Source of the DNA: JAAAOH01 sp041686235 | Lineage (GTDB): Bacteria; Spirochaetota; Spirochaetia; DSM-27196; PWMO01 | DNA: 48,123 nucleotides | Reading direction: 5' to 3' | Assembly: GCA_041686235.1 (NCBI GenBank) | Contig: JAWLED010000012.1 | Span: 1-48,123 of the forward strand | Shown: positions 33,407 to 42,794 of the stretch, piece after piece | Position numbering within the stretch: position 1 is the first letter of the stretch | Layout: the number at the start of each line of letters is the position of its first letter | Notes under the pieces: generated by a model | Told to the model about the DNA's origin: nothing | The model's input: the letters and a program-made list of their open reading frames with translations, nothing else | Databases searched by the model: none | Translations under genes and position numbers: made by a program

Positions 33407-36130
33407 ATGTCCGAAGAGCAAAAGACGGCGGAGCACGAGCTTGTTCAAACGGTAACAGAGCAACTCAATCAAGAGAAGTGGACACGGGCCACGCTCAATA
33501 ACTATACCATCAACAATTTCAAAGAACTGGACTCGTTGCTCGAACGGATCGTGGATGAGGAGCTCGAGGAGCAAGTACTCGAGGCCTGCGAAGAACACCT
33601 GCAGCACACGAAGAACAGCATCATCGCTCTCTACCTCTCCGGCATTCTCCGGCTGCGTCATCAAGCGGTTGACGACAGCAACATCGTAATGCTCATCAAC
33701 ATATTTACCGACAATCACCGCTGGAATATTGTCGAGTACCTAGCCTTCCGAATTCTCGAGTTCGGCGAGAATCGTTTTGCTCTGCGAACACTGGCAGAGT
33801 GCTACAACAGCGAAAACCAACGCGAAAAGATGTACGAGGTCTGGGAGCGTCTCATTCGCGTCGATTACGAAGAGGCCGACATCGTCCGGCACTTGGCCGA
33901 AAAGCGCGAAGAGAACGGCGAGCTCGAAGAGGCCGTTGACTACTATAAGAAGGCACTTCACCGCTACATCAACAAGAAGAACTTCAACAACATAAAAGAG
34001 ATCTGGCACCGCCTAATCCAATACGCTCCCGATGACATCGAGTTCTTCGACCATGCCGAGGGCAAAATTGCCAAGGTAGTCAGCGAGGACCGCGCAGTCC
34101 AACTGCTCGAGGATCTCTACCCGCACTACAAGAAAGAAGGAAACTGGGATCGAGCCATCGATATCCTCAAGCGAGTACTGTCCTACGATTCAAAGAATCC
34201 GTGGGCCCGTAAGGAGCTGGTGGAATGCTACAAAGAGAAGTACGCGAACCACAGCCATCTCGACGAATACATACGGATTTCCAACCTCAATCAGAGTTGG
34301 AGAAACGTGCACGATGCAATCGCGGATTTCGAAAAACACATTTCCTTCGACGCAGGTAACTTCGTGTTCCACCGCAGCTGGGGCGTCGGTATCATCCGAA
34401 AAATCGACGGCGATTCGGTCGTGGTAGACTTTGCAAAGAAGCGCGGACATAAGATGTCCCTCAAGATGGCGGTAAACGCCCTCGATATCTTGCCGAAGGA
34501 TCACATCTGGGTTCTCCGCAGCATTGCCGACAGCGAGAAACTCCACAAGAAGGTGAAAAACAACCCCGAGTGGGCGCTGAAAACGGTCATAAAGAGCCTC
34601 GGAAACGCGGCCGACATGAAAAAGATCAAGGCCGAGTTGGTGCCCCACGTGTTGTCACAGCGTGAGTGGTCCTCGTGGAGCACGAAGGCGCGCCAGATTC
34701 TCAAGACCAACAAGGATTTCGGGAATCTGACCGACAAGCCGGACCACTTCATGGTGCGTGAACAGCCCATCACCTTTGCGGAGAAAATGTACAATCAGTT
34801 TCGCGCCGAGAAAGATTTCTTCGGCCGCGTGAAGGCCCTCGACGAGTTTCTCGAACAATTCGACTACGAAGGACGCCAGTCTACCGAGTCGGACCTATTT
34901 CGGGAGATGTTCGACTATTTCACCGGATTTCTGCGCTCACAGACAAATGTCAACGAGAACGTGGTCGCCAGTTATCTCGTGGTCAACCGCATCGTCGAAC
35001 GGTTCCCGTATCTCAACCCGGGGATCGAGTTGGACTTCAACAAACTGTTCGAGCAGATTTCCAACCTCGAAGAGGTGTTTTCGCGCATCGACAATAAGCA
35101 GCTCAAAGGCGACTTCCTCGATCAGGTCAAGCGCCACATCACCGACTGGCCCGAGTACTTCGTGCGACTGTTCCCCTATCATCTTTCCCGGGAGCTGATA
35201 CACGAGCTCGAGGCTCGGGGCTACGGCGACCGGCTTCGGGACATGTTTCTCAACATCTACAACAACTTCCGCGACATGCGCGAGCCCTTCGTGTGGATCG
35301 TACGCAACTGTGTCTCCGACGAGTGGTACCAAGCGCTTCCCATTGCACACGAGAAGATTCTTATTGCGATGGTCCACCTGCTCGACACCACGGCTCGCGA
35401 AATCGACAACCGGCGCGATGTTAGTGTAAACCGCAAACTTCACCGCCAGATTCACACCTACCTGTTCAAGTCCGGGCAGTTGGCGGAGTACATCGACCAT
35501 GCCGATGAAGACGGGATTACCCGCATCTTTACGTTGGTAAACGACGTGAAAGATCTCGACCCGTCGCTCGTCATCGAGCTCAAGCATCGTATCCTCGACC
35601 GGTTCCCCGGGTTCAAGTTTTACGGGGAAGCGGAAACGGAAACCGTCAATCGCGGGCTCATCGTCACGCCGGCCAGTTACGATGCAAAGCGTAAGCAACT
35701 GCAGCACATACATGAGGTGGAGGTTCCGGAAAACTCCCAGGAGATCGCCGAGGCCCGCTCGCACGGCGACCTCAAGGAAAACGCCGAGTACAAGGCTGCC
35801 AAAGAGCGGCAAGACATGCTCAACAACACCGCAGCTCGGCTCCAGGAGGAGATCGAGCGTGCTCAGATCGTTCGGCCCAAGGAAGTGGAAGGCACGGCCA
35901 TTACGTTTGGAACACGCGTGAGGCTCCACAACCTCGACTCCGATCAGTCGGAAGAGTACACAGTACTCGGGCCGTGGGAGTCGGACCCGGACCAGTCTAT
36001 TATCTCCTACCTCTCACCGCTCGGCAGCAAGCTCTACAACCACAAAGAGGGTGACGAGCTGGAGTTCTCCATAAACGACAGACAGTACCGGTATCGGGTC
36101 GACAACATCGAGGTAGCCTCTTTTAGCTAA
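33407..36130 (+). CDS. greA: Giant GreA-type transcription elongation factor with helical-repeat extension
   Basis: GreA rescues backtracked RNA polymerase by stimulating cleavage of the transcript. Here the Gre part is only the last 160 of 907 residues: the N-terminal coiled coil with the catalytic tip (HGDLKENAEY; Asp788 and Glu791) and the C-terminal FKBP-like domain (about 825-907). Both tip acids are conserved, so cleavage activity is expected. The first 310 residues are TPR-like helices. Around 315-372 a short beta-rich segment (FVFHRSWGVGIIRKIDGDSVVVDF) resembles an SH3/KOW/Tudor-type barrel. Residues 375-740 are helical. A GreA of about 900 aa is, as I recall, the normal form in Borrelia and other spirochaetes. 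The start has AGGAG. Confidence 0.93.
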   Translation: MSEEQKTAEHELVQTVTEQLNQEKWTRATLNNYTINNFKELDSLLERIVDEELEEQVLEACEEHLQHTKNSIIALYLSGILRLRHQAVDDSNIVMLINIFTDNHRWNIVEYLAFRILEFGENRFALRTLAECYNSENQREKMYEVWERLIRVDYEEADIVRHLAEKREENGELEEAVDYYKKALHRYINKKNFNNIKEIWHRLIQYAPDDIEFFDHAEGKIAKVVSEDRAVQLLEDLYPHYKKEGNWDRAIDILKRVLSYDSKNPWARKELVECYKEKYANHSHLDEYIRISNLNQSWRNVHDAIADFEKHISFDAGNFVFHRSWGVGIIRKIDGDSVVVDFAKKRGHKMSLKMAVNALDILPKDHIWVLRSIADSEKLHKKVKNNPEWALKTVIKSLGNAADMKKIKAELVPHVLSQREWSSWSTKARQILKTNKDFGNLTDKPDHFMVREQPITFAEKMYNQFRAEKDFFGRVKALDEFLEQFDYEGRQSTESDLFREMFDYFTGFLRSQTNVNENVVASYLVVNRIVERFPYLNPGIELDFNKLFEQISNLEEVFSRIDNKQLKGDFLDQVKRHITDWPEYFVRLFPYHLSRELIHELEARGYGDRLRDMFLNIYNNFRDMREPFVWIVRNCVSDEWYQALPIAHEKILIAMVHLLDTTAREIDNRRDVSVNRKLHRQIHTYLFKSGQLAEYIDHADEDGITRIFTLVNDVKDLDPSLVIELKHRILDRFPGFKFYGEAETETVNRGLIVTPASYDAKRKQLQHIHEVEVPENSQEIAEARSHGDLKENAEYKAAKERQDMLNNTAARLQEEIERAQIVRPKEVEGTAITFGTRVRLHNLDSDQSEEYTVLGPWESDPDQSIISYLSPLGSKLYNHKEGDELEFSINDRQYRYRVDNIEVASFS

Positions 36131-36190
36131 AAGGGTCTGAGAGGTGCACGGCGGTGGGCGCAACGCGGCTCGGCCGAGGAACGCTCTCGG

Positions 36191-37711
36191 TCAGAGTTGC
36201 TCCAACACCGCCTCTGCGTTTTGTTGGACCGCCGGATGTGCACCTTCCTGGGTCTTTTCTTCAACGTCTTCTTTCATCTCACCTATGGCGTTGGTGCGGA
36301 TCCCGCGCAACCCGAAGATCTGTACCGCCGGCTCTTCGTGCGAAAGGAATTTCTTGTAGAGATCTGAAAGCGCCGGCTCCTCCTTGCTCGAGAGCTCTCG
36401 AGCAACGAGTCCGAGCAGTTGGGACTGACTGACATCCCACTCCTCTTCCACGAGCTCTTCGAGTGTTTCAATCGAGTCGGTCAGACGGTGCTCGATAAGC
36501 GCGGAAGCCGCCGCGGTACGGGTTTTCGAGGAATTGTCGGAATCGAGTACGTAGTCCTGCACATAGGTTAGCCCCTCGGAACCCGGCAGCTGCGCCAGCG
36601 TCTCGAAAGCCTGCTCGCGTACGGTCTCGTCGGGGTCCTGCTCCGCTTTGTAGATGACCGCCTGCAGGGCGTCGCTCATCCCGTTTCGTGCCACCCCCTC
36701 GAGGGCAAGCTCTCTTACCCGCGCTACCGAGTCCCGCAGGGCGGACATCAGGATCCCCTCGACTTCGGCATTCTCGAAGCGACTGAGCGCGGATACGGCA
36801 TAGGCGCGCACCAATGCCTCCTCTGCCGAGACCATTTCACGGAGCACATCGATAGCCTCGGGGTCTCCGATCCGCCCGAGTGAATCGGCGGCGTATCCGC
36901 GTAACATGCTCGTCGCGCTGCCGTCCGCGGCTATCTCGAGGAGCGGCTCGACCGTCTCGGGAGAACCGAGATCCCCCATCGCCAACACGATCTCACTCAT
37001 CTCCTCGGTGTCGGTTGACTGCGACAGCGCGTCGCGTAACACCGAGGCATCTTCCTCGCCACCCTTGTCTCCGAGAACCCGCGCGGCCTCCCGCGTAAAA
37101 CCGGATCGCGGACTCGTTGCAATCGACCTCACCGCCTCGAGGCTCTCATCGGAGAGGTCAAAATCTCCCTCGCGAAGATACGATATTGCCGACCGCACCA
37201 ATTCCGGAGACTCGCTGTTATAGTTCGATAGGACCTCAGCGGCTTCCTCGGTAGCGGCCTCATCGTCTATCTGCGCGAAGAACTCGAATATTGCACTCTT
37301 CAACTGCGGATCCGGTGTTGATTGGAGCAGCTCTTCGATCTCGGAGCTAAGCCTGGTTTCGCCGTGCTGCGCAAGCACCGGCAGTAGCTCTTCGACCTCC
37401 GCGTCTATCCCGTAAAGGATTGTTTTTCGCCAACGCTCGAGAAGATCATCTTCATCCTCGTCCTCCGACGCCTCCATGTCCTCTCTATCGACCTCCGTTT
37501 CCTCTTCGACGGCGTCATTGGGAGCCGCTTCCTGACCACCCCCTTCCATACCACCCCCTTGGGTGGCGTCCTCGAGTGCTTCTTCGGCCTCTTCGACCGC
37601 GTCATTGGGCGAGCCACCGGTGCTTTGCGCGGCGATGCCAAGCGGTACGCCGAGAAATGAGGTTCCGATAAAGAGAAAGAGGATGATTATGTGTAGCAAA
37701 TGCTGTTTCAC
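36191..37711 (-). CDS. Exported HEAT-repeat protein coupled to murJ
   Basis: A 506-aa protein. GTG 37711 is the start: it overlaps the murJ stop (GTGA), and the protein then opens with a signal peptide (KQHLLHIIILFLFIG, cleavage near AAQ at about 27). The frame is open far upstream, but that part is the shadow of murJ. After an acidic, Gly/Glu-rich linker (about 28-85) come roughly ten HEAT/PBS-type helical repeats to the C-terminus (e.g. LRGYAADSLGRIGDPEAIDVL). HEAT solenoids bind proteins. Presumably periplasmic. Last gene of the long minus-strand run; convergent with greA across a 60-bp gap that holds only a short CTCGGCCGAG palindrome (36169-36178) and no obvious terminator. Confidence 0.85.
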   Translation of the reverse strand: MKQHLLHIIILFLFIGTSFLGVPLGIAAQSTGGSPNDAVEEAEEALEDATQGGGMEGGGQEAAPNDAVEEETEVDREDMEASEDEDEDDLLERWRKTILYGIDAEVEELLPVLAQHGETRLSSEIEELLQSTPDPQLKSAIFEFFAQIDDEAATEEAAEVLSNYNSESPELVRSAISYLREGDFDLSDESLEAVRSIATSPRSGFTREAARVLGDKGGEEDASVLRDALSQSTDTEEMSEIVLAMGDLGSPETVEPLLEIAADGSATSMLRGYAADSLGRIGDPEAIDVLREMVSAEEALVRAYAVSALSRFENAEVEGILMSALRDSVARVRELALEGVARNGMSDALQAVIYKAEQDPDETVREQAFETLAQLPGSEGLTYVQDYVLDSDNSSKTRTAAASALIEHRLTDSIETLEELVEEEWDVSQSQLLGLVARELSSKEEPALSDLYKKFLSHEEPAVQIFGLRGIRTNAIGEMKEDVEEKTQEGAHPAVQQNAEAVLEQL

Positions 37712-39273
37712 GATCGTTTCCTTGTACGTAGCAGCTCGGTAAAGGCTTCTACCCTTAGAATGTAGTACATTGCGAGGCAAATGACGACCGAGGCCACCGC
37801 GGGAACCGAAAGAAGAGCCGCCGTTCGCAAGCTGCTCCCCTCTTCCCACCAACTCCCCGTGCGGTTCAAATAGAACTGTATGCTTGCAGCGACCGGAATG
37901 AGCGTTGCACCAACCTTTGCCAGCGTCACACCGATTCGTCGCACGTCGAGCCCACCGAGAATGACCGAGCTCTTGATCAACAGGTACAGGAAACCGACGG
38001 TGAATGCTATGGAGTTGGCAAGAGCCAATCCTCGTACGCGCAAGGCGGTTTCTTTCAACCAGAGGCTCAGGCCCACGTCCAGTACCAAGGTGATAATCGC
38101 CACGATCAGCGGCGTCCTGAAATCGTCGGTTGCGTAAAAGAAGCGTTGAAAGTAGTTGTATGCCCCGACGCTGAGCAAGCCGAGGCAGTAGTACGTCAGC
38201 ACCTCGCTGGTAAGGAGGGTAAAGCGCGCCTCGAACGCCCCCCGCTGCAGCGCGACGGCTATGAGCTCTTTTCCCAGTAGCGATAGCACCAACGCCGCCG
38301 GCAGCAAGAGCGTTATCAGGTAGCGAAACCCGAATTGGAGGGTTTCGCTGAGTCCTTCGGTATCTTTTGCCGCTGCCTGGCGGCTCATGCGGGGAAACAT
38401 GACCGTGGTAATTGCCGCACCGAAGATCCCGAAGGGAAGCTGCCAAAACACCAGGGCGTTTGTCATTGCCGACCCGCTGCCGTCTTCGAGACCGCTTGCA
38501 AAAAGAATTGCCACTTGTTGATTGATGGTGAAAATGGAAGCGGTGCCTACCACGGGGACCCATTGCCGCAACACTTTGCGAAAACGCGGGTCCCGAAGGG
38601 ACCATCGCGGCTTCAGTCGGTAGCCGAGCCCGCGAAACTGCGGCAGCTGAAAGAGAATTTGCACCACACCGCCGCCGAGCACTCCCACCGCCATCGAGAA
38701 AATCCCGAGGCGCTCGTGCAACAGCAGGATCGAAGCAATTACCGAGAGCGAAAACAGAAGCGGCGTAAGCGCCGGGATGAGAAACCGCTTATGGGAATTC
38801 AGTGTTGCCATGACGACGGCACTGACACTGATGAGCACCGTATAGTGGATGAACCATCGAAATGCGTCCGCCGCAAGCAATTGGCGCTCGAGCTCGGGGA
38901 AGTCGAGAATGGTGTTTACAATGGGACGGGCAAAAACCACCGATAGCACCATGAGCGGGACAAGCACCACCAGCTGAAACGTGTAGATCGTTCGCACGAG
39001 TCCACGCGATTCTTCGCCCGAAGGGTCCTCGACGATCGCTTGCGACAGCACCGGAATGAAGGCGGAGGACAGCGCGCCTTCGGCGGTTAGTTTGCGAAGA
39101 TTATTGGGGATCGTGAACACGAGATTGAGCACATCGGCGCGCCCGCTCGCCCCGAATACGGCGCCGATCACTGCAATCCGCACGAACCCGAGTACCCGGG
39201 AACCGAGCGTAGAAAGCATAACCGCGACGGTGGATCCCGTACTCTTTCCGAGGGACCGTTCAGAGTGCTGCAT
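37708..39273 (-). CDS. murJ: Lipid II flippase MurJ (MviN)
   Basis: MurJ moves lipid II across the inner membrane for peptidoglycan synthesis. It is a 521-aa protein with about 14 membrane helices and the MVF-family signatures: LSTLGSRVLGFVRIAVIGAVFG at the N-terminus, AEGALSSAFIPVLSQ (near residue 60), and the central LPFGIFGAAITTVMFPRMSR. The basic N-terminus precedes the first helix. The start overlaps tgt by 14 bp and the end overlaps the HEAT gene by 4 bp, so translation is coupled on both sides. It fits functionally with the mre-mrdA-rodA operon in the same window, though the two are far apart. Confidence 0.96.
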   Translation of the reverse strand: MQHSERSLGKSTGSTVAVMLSTLGSRVLGFVRIAVIGAVFGASGRADVLNLVFTIPNNLRKLTAEGALSSAFIPVLSQAIVEDPSGEESRGLVRTIYTFQLVVLVPLMVLSVVFARPIVNTILDFPELERQLLAADAFRWFIHYTVLISVSAVVMATLNSHKRFLIPALTPLLFSLSVIASILLLHERLGIFSMAVGVLGGGVVQILFQLPQFRGLGYRLKPRWSLRDPRFRKVLRQWVPVVGTASIFTINQQVAILFASGLEDGSGSAMTNALVFWQLPFGIFGAAITTVMFPRMSRQAAAKDTEGLSETLQFGFRYLITLLLPAALVLSLLGKELIAVALQRGAFEARFTLLTSEVLTYYCLGLLSVGAYNYFQRFFYATDDFRTPLIVAIITLVLDVGLSLWLKETALRVRGLALANSIAFTVGFLYLLIKSSVILGGLDVRRIGVTLAKVGATLIPVAASIQFYLNRTGSWWEEGSSLRTAALLSVPAVASVVICLAMYYILRVEAFTELLRTRKRS

Positions 39274-40408
39274 GTTGCCCGTAGCTCTTCAAGAACGCTG
39301 CTGAGAAATCGACGAACCGGTCTTGACGAATGGCGTCGCGAATATCTCGGACCAAACGGTGCAGGAAAAAGAGATTATGCTGGGTGGCAAGCACGGGACC
39401 GAGAATTTCTCCGGTTTTGAACATATGCCTCAAGAATGCCCTGGAGTAGCGCCGGCACGTCGGACACTCGCAGCCGGGGTCGATCGGCTCATTATCGTCA
39501 ATGAATCGGGAGTTGTTGAGGGCAAGGCGGCCGTGTCGAGTGAAAACCGTGCCATTGCGCGCGGTACGGGTTGGAAACACGCAGTCGAACATGTCTACCC
39601 CGTTTTTGACCGCCTCGAGGATGTACTCCGGTGTCCCCACGCCCATAAGGTAGCGGGGCTTGTCCTCGGGCAAGAGCTCCGCGGTGAAGGAGAGAAACTC
39701 GACAAACCGTTCAAAGGTCTCGCCCACCGACAGCCCACCGATCGCGTACCCGGGAAAATCGAGCTCGATAAGCTCACGCGCGCTCACCTCCCGCAAATCC
39801 TTGAAAAAGTTGCCCTGCACGATGCCGAAGCTCAGCCCCCGGTAGTCCTCTCGAAGACCGTCCCATGCGGCGCGAGCTCGACGAGCCCACAGGGTGGTGA
39901 TTTCCTGCGCCTCTTTTGCCTCGGCCCACTCGATATCGGGGGCCGTACACACATCGAGTGCCATTTGGATGTCGCTGCCGAGTATGCCCTGTATCTCGGC
40001 AACGGATTCGGGGGTTAGCTTATGCAGGGACCCGTCAATGTGGCTGCGAAACTCCACACCCTCACGGCTGACCCGTCGGAAGGCGGCAAGCGAAAAGATC
40101 TGGTACCCGCCCGAATCGGTGAGAATGTTGTGCGGCCACGTCGAAAAAGCATGCAACCCACCGAAACGTTCGAGCACCTGCATGCCGGGGCGCAAGTAGA
40201 GATGATAGGTGTTACCCAATATTAAATTGAAGCCGAGCTCTTCGATGTTCTCGTGGGTAAGCGCCTTTACCGTGCCGTTCGTACCGACCGGCATAAACAC
40301 CGGTGTCTCCACCGACCCATGCGGAAGGTCCAGCACACCGGTACGCGCACCGGTGTGCCCATCCCGATGCTCAACCTGCAGAGGAGAGTCGCCACTACGT
40401 TCGTACAT
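39260..40408 (-). CDS. tgt: Queuine/preQ1 tRNA-ribosyltransferase (Tgt)
   Basis: Tgt exchanges guanine 34 of GUN-anticodon tRNAs for preQ1, the entry to queuosine. Conserved elements are ETPVFMPVGTNGTVKAL, the active-site aspartate in TDSGGYQIFSL, the substrate loop YAIGGLSVGE, the second aspartate in FDCVFPTRTARNG, and the zinc site C-x-C-x2-C (CECPTC) with the downstream His (ATQHN). The length, 382 aa, is normal. The ATG overlaps the end of lptG by 14 bp. No queA or preQ1 synthesis gene is visible, so the base source cannot be judged from this window. Confidence 0.97.
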   Translation of the reverse strand: MYERSGDSPLQVEHRDGHTGARTGVLDLPHGSVETPVFMPVGTNGTVKALTHENIEELGFNLILGNTYHLYLRPGMQVLERFGGLHAFSTWPHNILTDSGGYQIFSLAAFRRVSREGVEFRSHIDGSLHKLTPESVAEIQGILGSDIQMALDVCTAPDIEWAEAKEAQEITTLWARRARAAWDGLREDYRGLSFGIVQGNFFKDLREVSARELIELDFPGYAIGGLSVGETFERFVEFLSFTAELLPEDKPRYLMGVGTPEYILEAVKNGVDMFDCVFPTRTARNGTVFTRHGRLALNNSRFIDDNEPIDPGCECPTCRRYSRAFLRHMFKTGEILGPVLATQHNLFFLHRLVRDIRDAIRQDRFVDFSAAFLKSYGQHAAL

Positions 40409-41471
40409 ATCGAAATCCGATGATACTCAATACAACGAAAAAAACAAACCCGGACCACGCCCCCGCCCACGGGGGAATGGTGCCGGCCGCCGCAAGTAGT
40501 CCGGTCACCATACCGGTGATGTAATAGACCACCGAGAGCGACAGCGAAACGAGCAAGCTCATGAGGAGAATGTTTTTTTGAAAGCGGCTGCCGACTACAC
40601 TTGCAATGAGGGTAACGATGAACGGTGTGAGTGCAAACGAGAACCGCTCGTAATAGTCGGTCAACGCCTGTCGATACGGCAGCCCCGCCGACCGGAGCTC
40701 CGCTATGTGGCGCCTGACCTCAGATAGGCGCATTTCCTCCACGTCCTGGGTTTGCCTGCGAAACGTTGCCGGCTCGGCTCTCAAGCTATCGTCGGTGAAC
40801 GTCGCCGAGGCGCTCCGCTCGAGCCGGTCCTCGGCGTCGCGGACATAGGTAACGACGTCGTTTAATACCCATTGGTCCTCGCGCCACTCCGCCCACTCCG
40901 CATCGATTCGGCGGGATACACGTCCGTCCTCGTCGCGCATGAGAACCGTTAACCCCGAAAGGGATTTCGTAGAGTCGTTGTAATAGTCTGCGGTGTAAAC
41001 GACCCGATTCGAAGCGCTTAACAGCGTAACGTCGGTATTGCTAAAGGAGCGGTTTACATTGAGCAATTCCCTCGTGAGCGATGTCTTTCGCGTAAAGGTA
41101 TCGATGACAACATGCTCTTCGAAAAAGAACGATCCCACACTCATGAGGAGCCCGGCGAACACGAGCGGCAAGACGAACCGAAACAGTGGCACCCCTGAGG
41201 CCAAAACGGCAATGAGCTCGTTGTTGCTGTAGAACAACCCAAGTGTGTAGGAGGCCGAAAAAAGAATCGCGATGGGCAGCGCAAACGACACACTTTGTGG
41301 AATGTAGAGGAGTTGTGCCCGGGCAACCTCGCTGATAGGGACTTCCAAATCAAGAAAGCGCACCAGGTTTGAAAACAAGTCGACGAGTTGGAGAACCAAA
41401 ACAAAGAAGACAAGAGACACGAGGAAAACCGGCAGGAACTGCCTGATGAGCATACGACTGAGCAGTCTCAT
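40395..41471 (-). CDS. lptG: LptG-like LPS-export ABC transporter permease
   Basis: A YjgP/YjgQ-family permease of 358 aa with the usual plan: three membrane helices, a large periplasmic beta-jellyroll domain (about residues 130-265) and three more helices. The family motif around NNELIAVLASGVPLFR (coupling helix) is clear. With LptF and the ATPase LptB it extracts lipid from the inner membrane. I set the start at ATG 41471, which overlaps the stop of the upstream permease (ATGA); the open frame extends upstream only as a shadow. Which of the two permeases is F and which is G is assigned by order (lptF then lptG) and is not proven by sequence. Confidence 0.9.
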   Translation of the reverse strand: MRLLSRMLIRQFLPVFLVSLVFFVLVLQLVDLFSNLVRFLDLEVPISEVARAQLLYIPQSVSFALPIAILFSASYTLGLFYSNNELIAVLASGVPLFRFVLPLVFAGLLMSVGSFFFEEHVVIDTFTRKTSLTRELLNVNRSFSNTDVTLLSASNRVVYTADYYNDSTKSLSGLTVLMRDEDGRVSRRIDAEWAEWREDQWVLNDVVTYVRDAEDRLERSASATFTDDSLRAEPATFRRQTQDVEEMRLSEVRRHIAELRSAGLPYRQALTDYYERFSFALTPFIVTLIASVVGSRFQKNILLMSLLVSLSLSVVYYITGMVTGLLAAAGTIPPWAGAWSGFVFFVVLSIIGFRYVRT

Positions 41472-42778
41472 GTGCGCCTCCGAAGCAGCAATACCAGCAC
41501 CCCGAGCCCCACTACCAAGATATTGGGCAGCCACATCGACAAGAACGCCGAGTAGGAGAGCTCCTGGCTGCCGAGGGTTTGCCCGGCTATGAGCAAAGCC
41601 CAGTATATGACCGCCACCAACAAGCCGACGGCGAAGCCCACCGACCGGCCACTGCGCCTCGTCAGAAGACCGACCGGAAAGGCGAAAACCGTGAAGGCAA
41701 GGCAGGCAAACGGGATAGAGAATTTCTTATGAAACTCAATGCGGTGAATCTGCAAGCTCCGATCTTGAATGACGCGGCTCTCCTGTTCGCGAAGCGTCTC
41801 CAACCCGCCGCGCAGGTCCGCCGGCGTCGGTCGGCGTGCCTCCGTGGCCTCTGCATCGTCACCCTCGGCATAGGAACCGACTCCTGAGGCCGCAAGATAC
41901 CGTCGGTAGAGCTCCGCGCGCCTCCGCGCCACCGACACCTCGTGCTCTCTGCGGCGAGCCTCCAGGTCCGCCCGCTTTTCCTTAATGATGTCATACACGT
42001 CCACAGAGCTCATTTCCCGAGGCCCGGGATTTCGTACCGAGAAGGTAATGTCACGCAACAAGACGTTGTAAAGCATCGTGCGAGCCGAAAAGTACTCGTA
42101 CGCATCCTCTCCCTCACTCCTGCCCTGTTGGCTAAACACCTCACTGAGCTCGAGCGAGAGGACTCCGAGCGCCGGTCCCTCTTCTTGCAGTCGCGCTTCT
42201 TCGGCGGAAATGACCCTCCGCTGCGACCCGCGGGGGGACTCTATGATGACCAAGTCCTCGATGCCGCCCTCATGCACCTGTCCGGTAATGATGGTGCTTT
42301 CCCGGTATCGGATGACGGAGTTCGACTCCAGCTCGAGGTTCGGATTCGAGTACAGCAACTCACGGTACAAGTCTCCAAAGCGGATCGTACCGAGCGGCAA
42401 GAAGTAATCGTTCATGATGAACGAGGCAACGGAGAAGAGCAGTCCCAGGGCCACGATGGGAACGAACAGCACGCCGTTAGGAATACCTGAGGCACGAAAT
42501 GCAATGACTTCGTTATCAGCTGAAAGGCGTCCCACCGCCATGAGCGCCCCCACCAGCGCGCCAAAGGGGAAGGACAAGGCAACGATGGACGGCAGCGAAT
42601 AGAAGATGAGACGTAGCACATCGAAAACCGGAACGTCCTTCGATAGGATGTCCTCGGCGAGCAAGAGAAGCTGGTTGACAAAGAATATGAAAAAGAAAAA
42701 GAGGAAGGCCACCAGGAAGGACAGCATGAACTCCCTGGCAACGTATGCGTAGGTCGTGAGATATGTCCGTTTCGACAT
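41468..42778 (-). CDS. lptF: LptF-like LPS-export ABC transporter permease
   Basis: A second YjgP/YjgQ-family permease, 436 aa, with six helices and the coupling-helix motif DNEVIAFRASGIP. The periplasmic domain is longer than in the neighbour. It includes a charged helical insert (about residues 265-320, rich in Arg/Glu) and a stretch near 335-350 with EGDDAEATEARRP. That accounts for about 70 residues more than the E. coli protein. I place the start at ATG 42778 (MSKRTYLTTYAYVAREFM), 16 bp after dut, with only a weak ACGGG ribosome site. Partners LptB, LptC, LptA and LptD are not in the window. The substrate in a spirochaete may be a lipid other than classical LPS. Confidence 0.9.
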   Translation of the reverse strand: MSKRTYLTTYAYVAREFMLSFLVAFLFFFFIFFVNQLLLLAEDILSKDVPVFDVLRLIFYSLPSIVALSFPFGALVGALMAVGRLSADNEVIAFRASGIPNGVLFVPIVALGLLFSVASFIMNDYFLPLGTIRFGDLYRELLYSNPNLELESNSVIRYRESTIITGQVHEGGIEDLVIIESPRGSQRRVISAEEARLQEEGPALGVLSLELSEVFSQQGRSEGEDAYEYFSARTMLYNVLLRDITFSVRNPGPREMSSVDVYDIIKEKRADLEARRREHEVSVARRRAELYRRYLAASGVGSYAEGDDAEATEARRPTPADLRGGLETLREQESRVIQDRSLQIHRIEFHKKFSIPFACLAFTVFAFPVGLLTRRSGRSVGFAVGLLVAVIYWALLIAGQTLGSQELSYSAFLSMWLPNILVVGLGVLVLLLRRRT

Positions 42779-42794
42779 ACCCGTATAGGGGGGC

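Noticed and set aside
34937..35929. 330-codon minus-strand frame opposite greA
   Set aside because: Shadow frame inside a conserved gene.
36169..36178. CTCGGCCGAG palindrome between greA and the HEAT gene as a terminator
   Set aside because: Only a 10-bp palindrome with no loop and no T-run on either strand.
37712..38605. 298-residue N-terminal extension of the HEAT-repeat protein
   Set aside because: This part is antisense-free but lies wholly in another frame of murJ; the signal peptide and GTGA overlap mark the true start at 37711.
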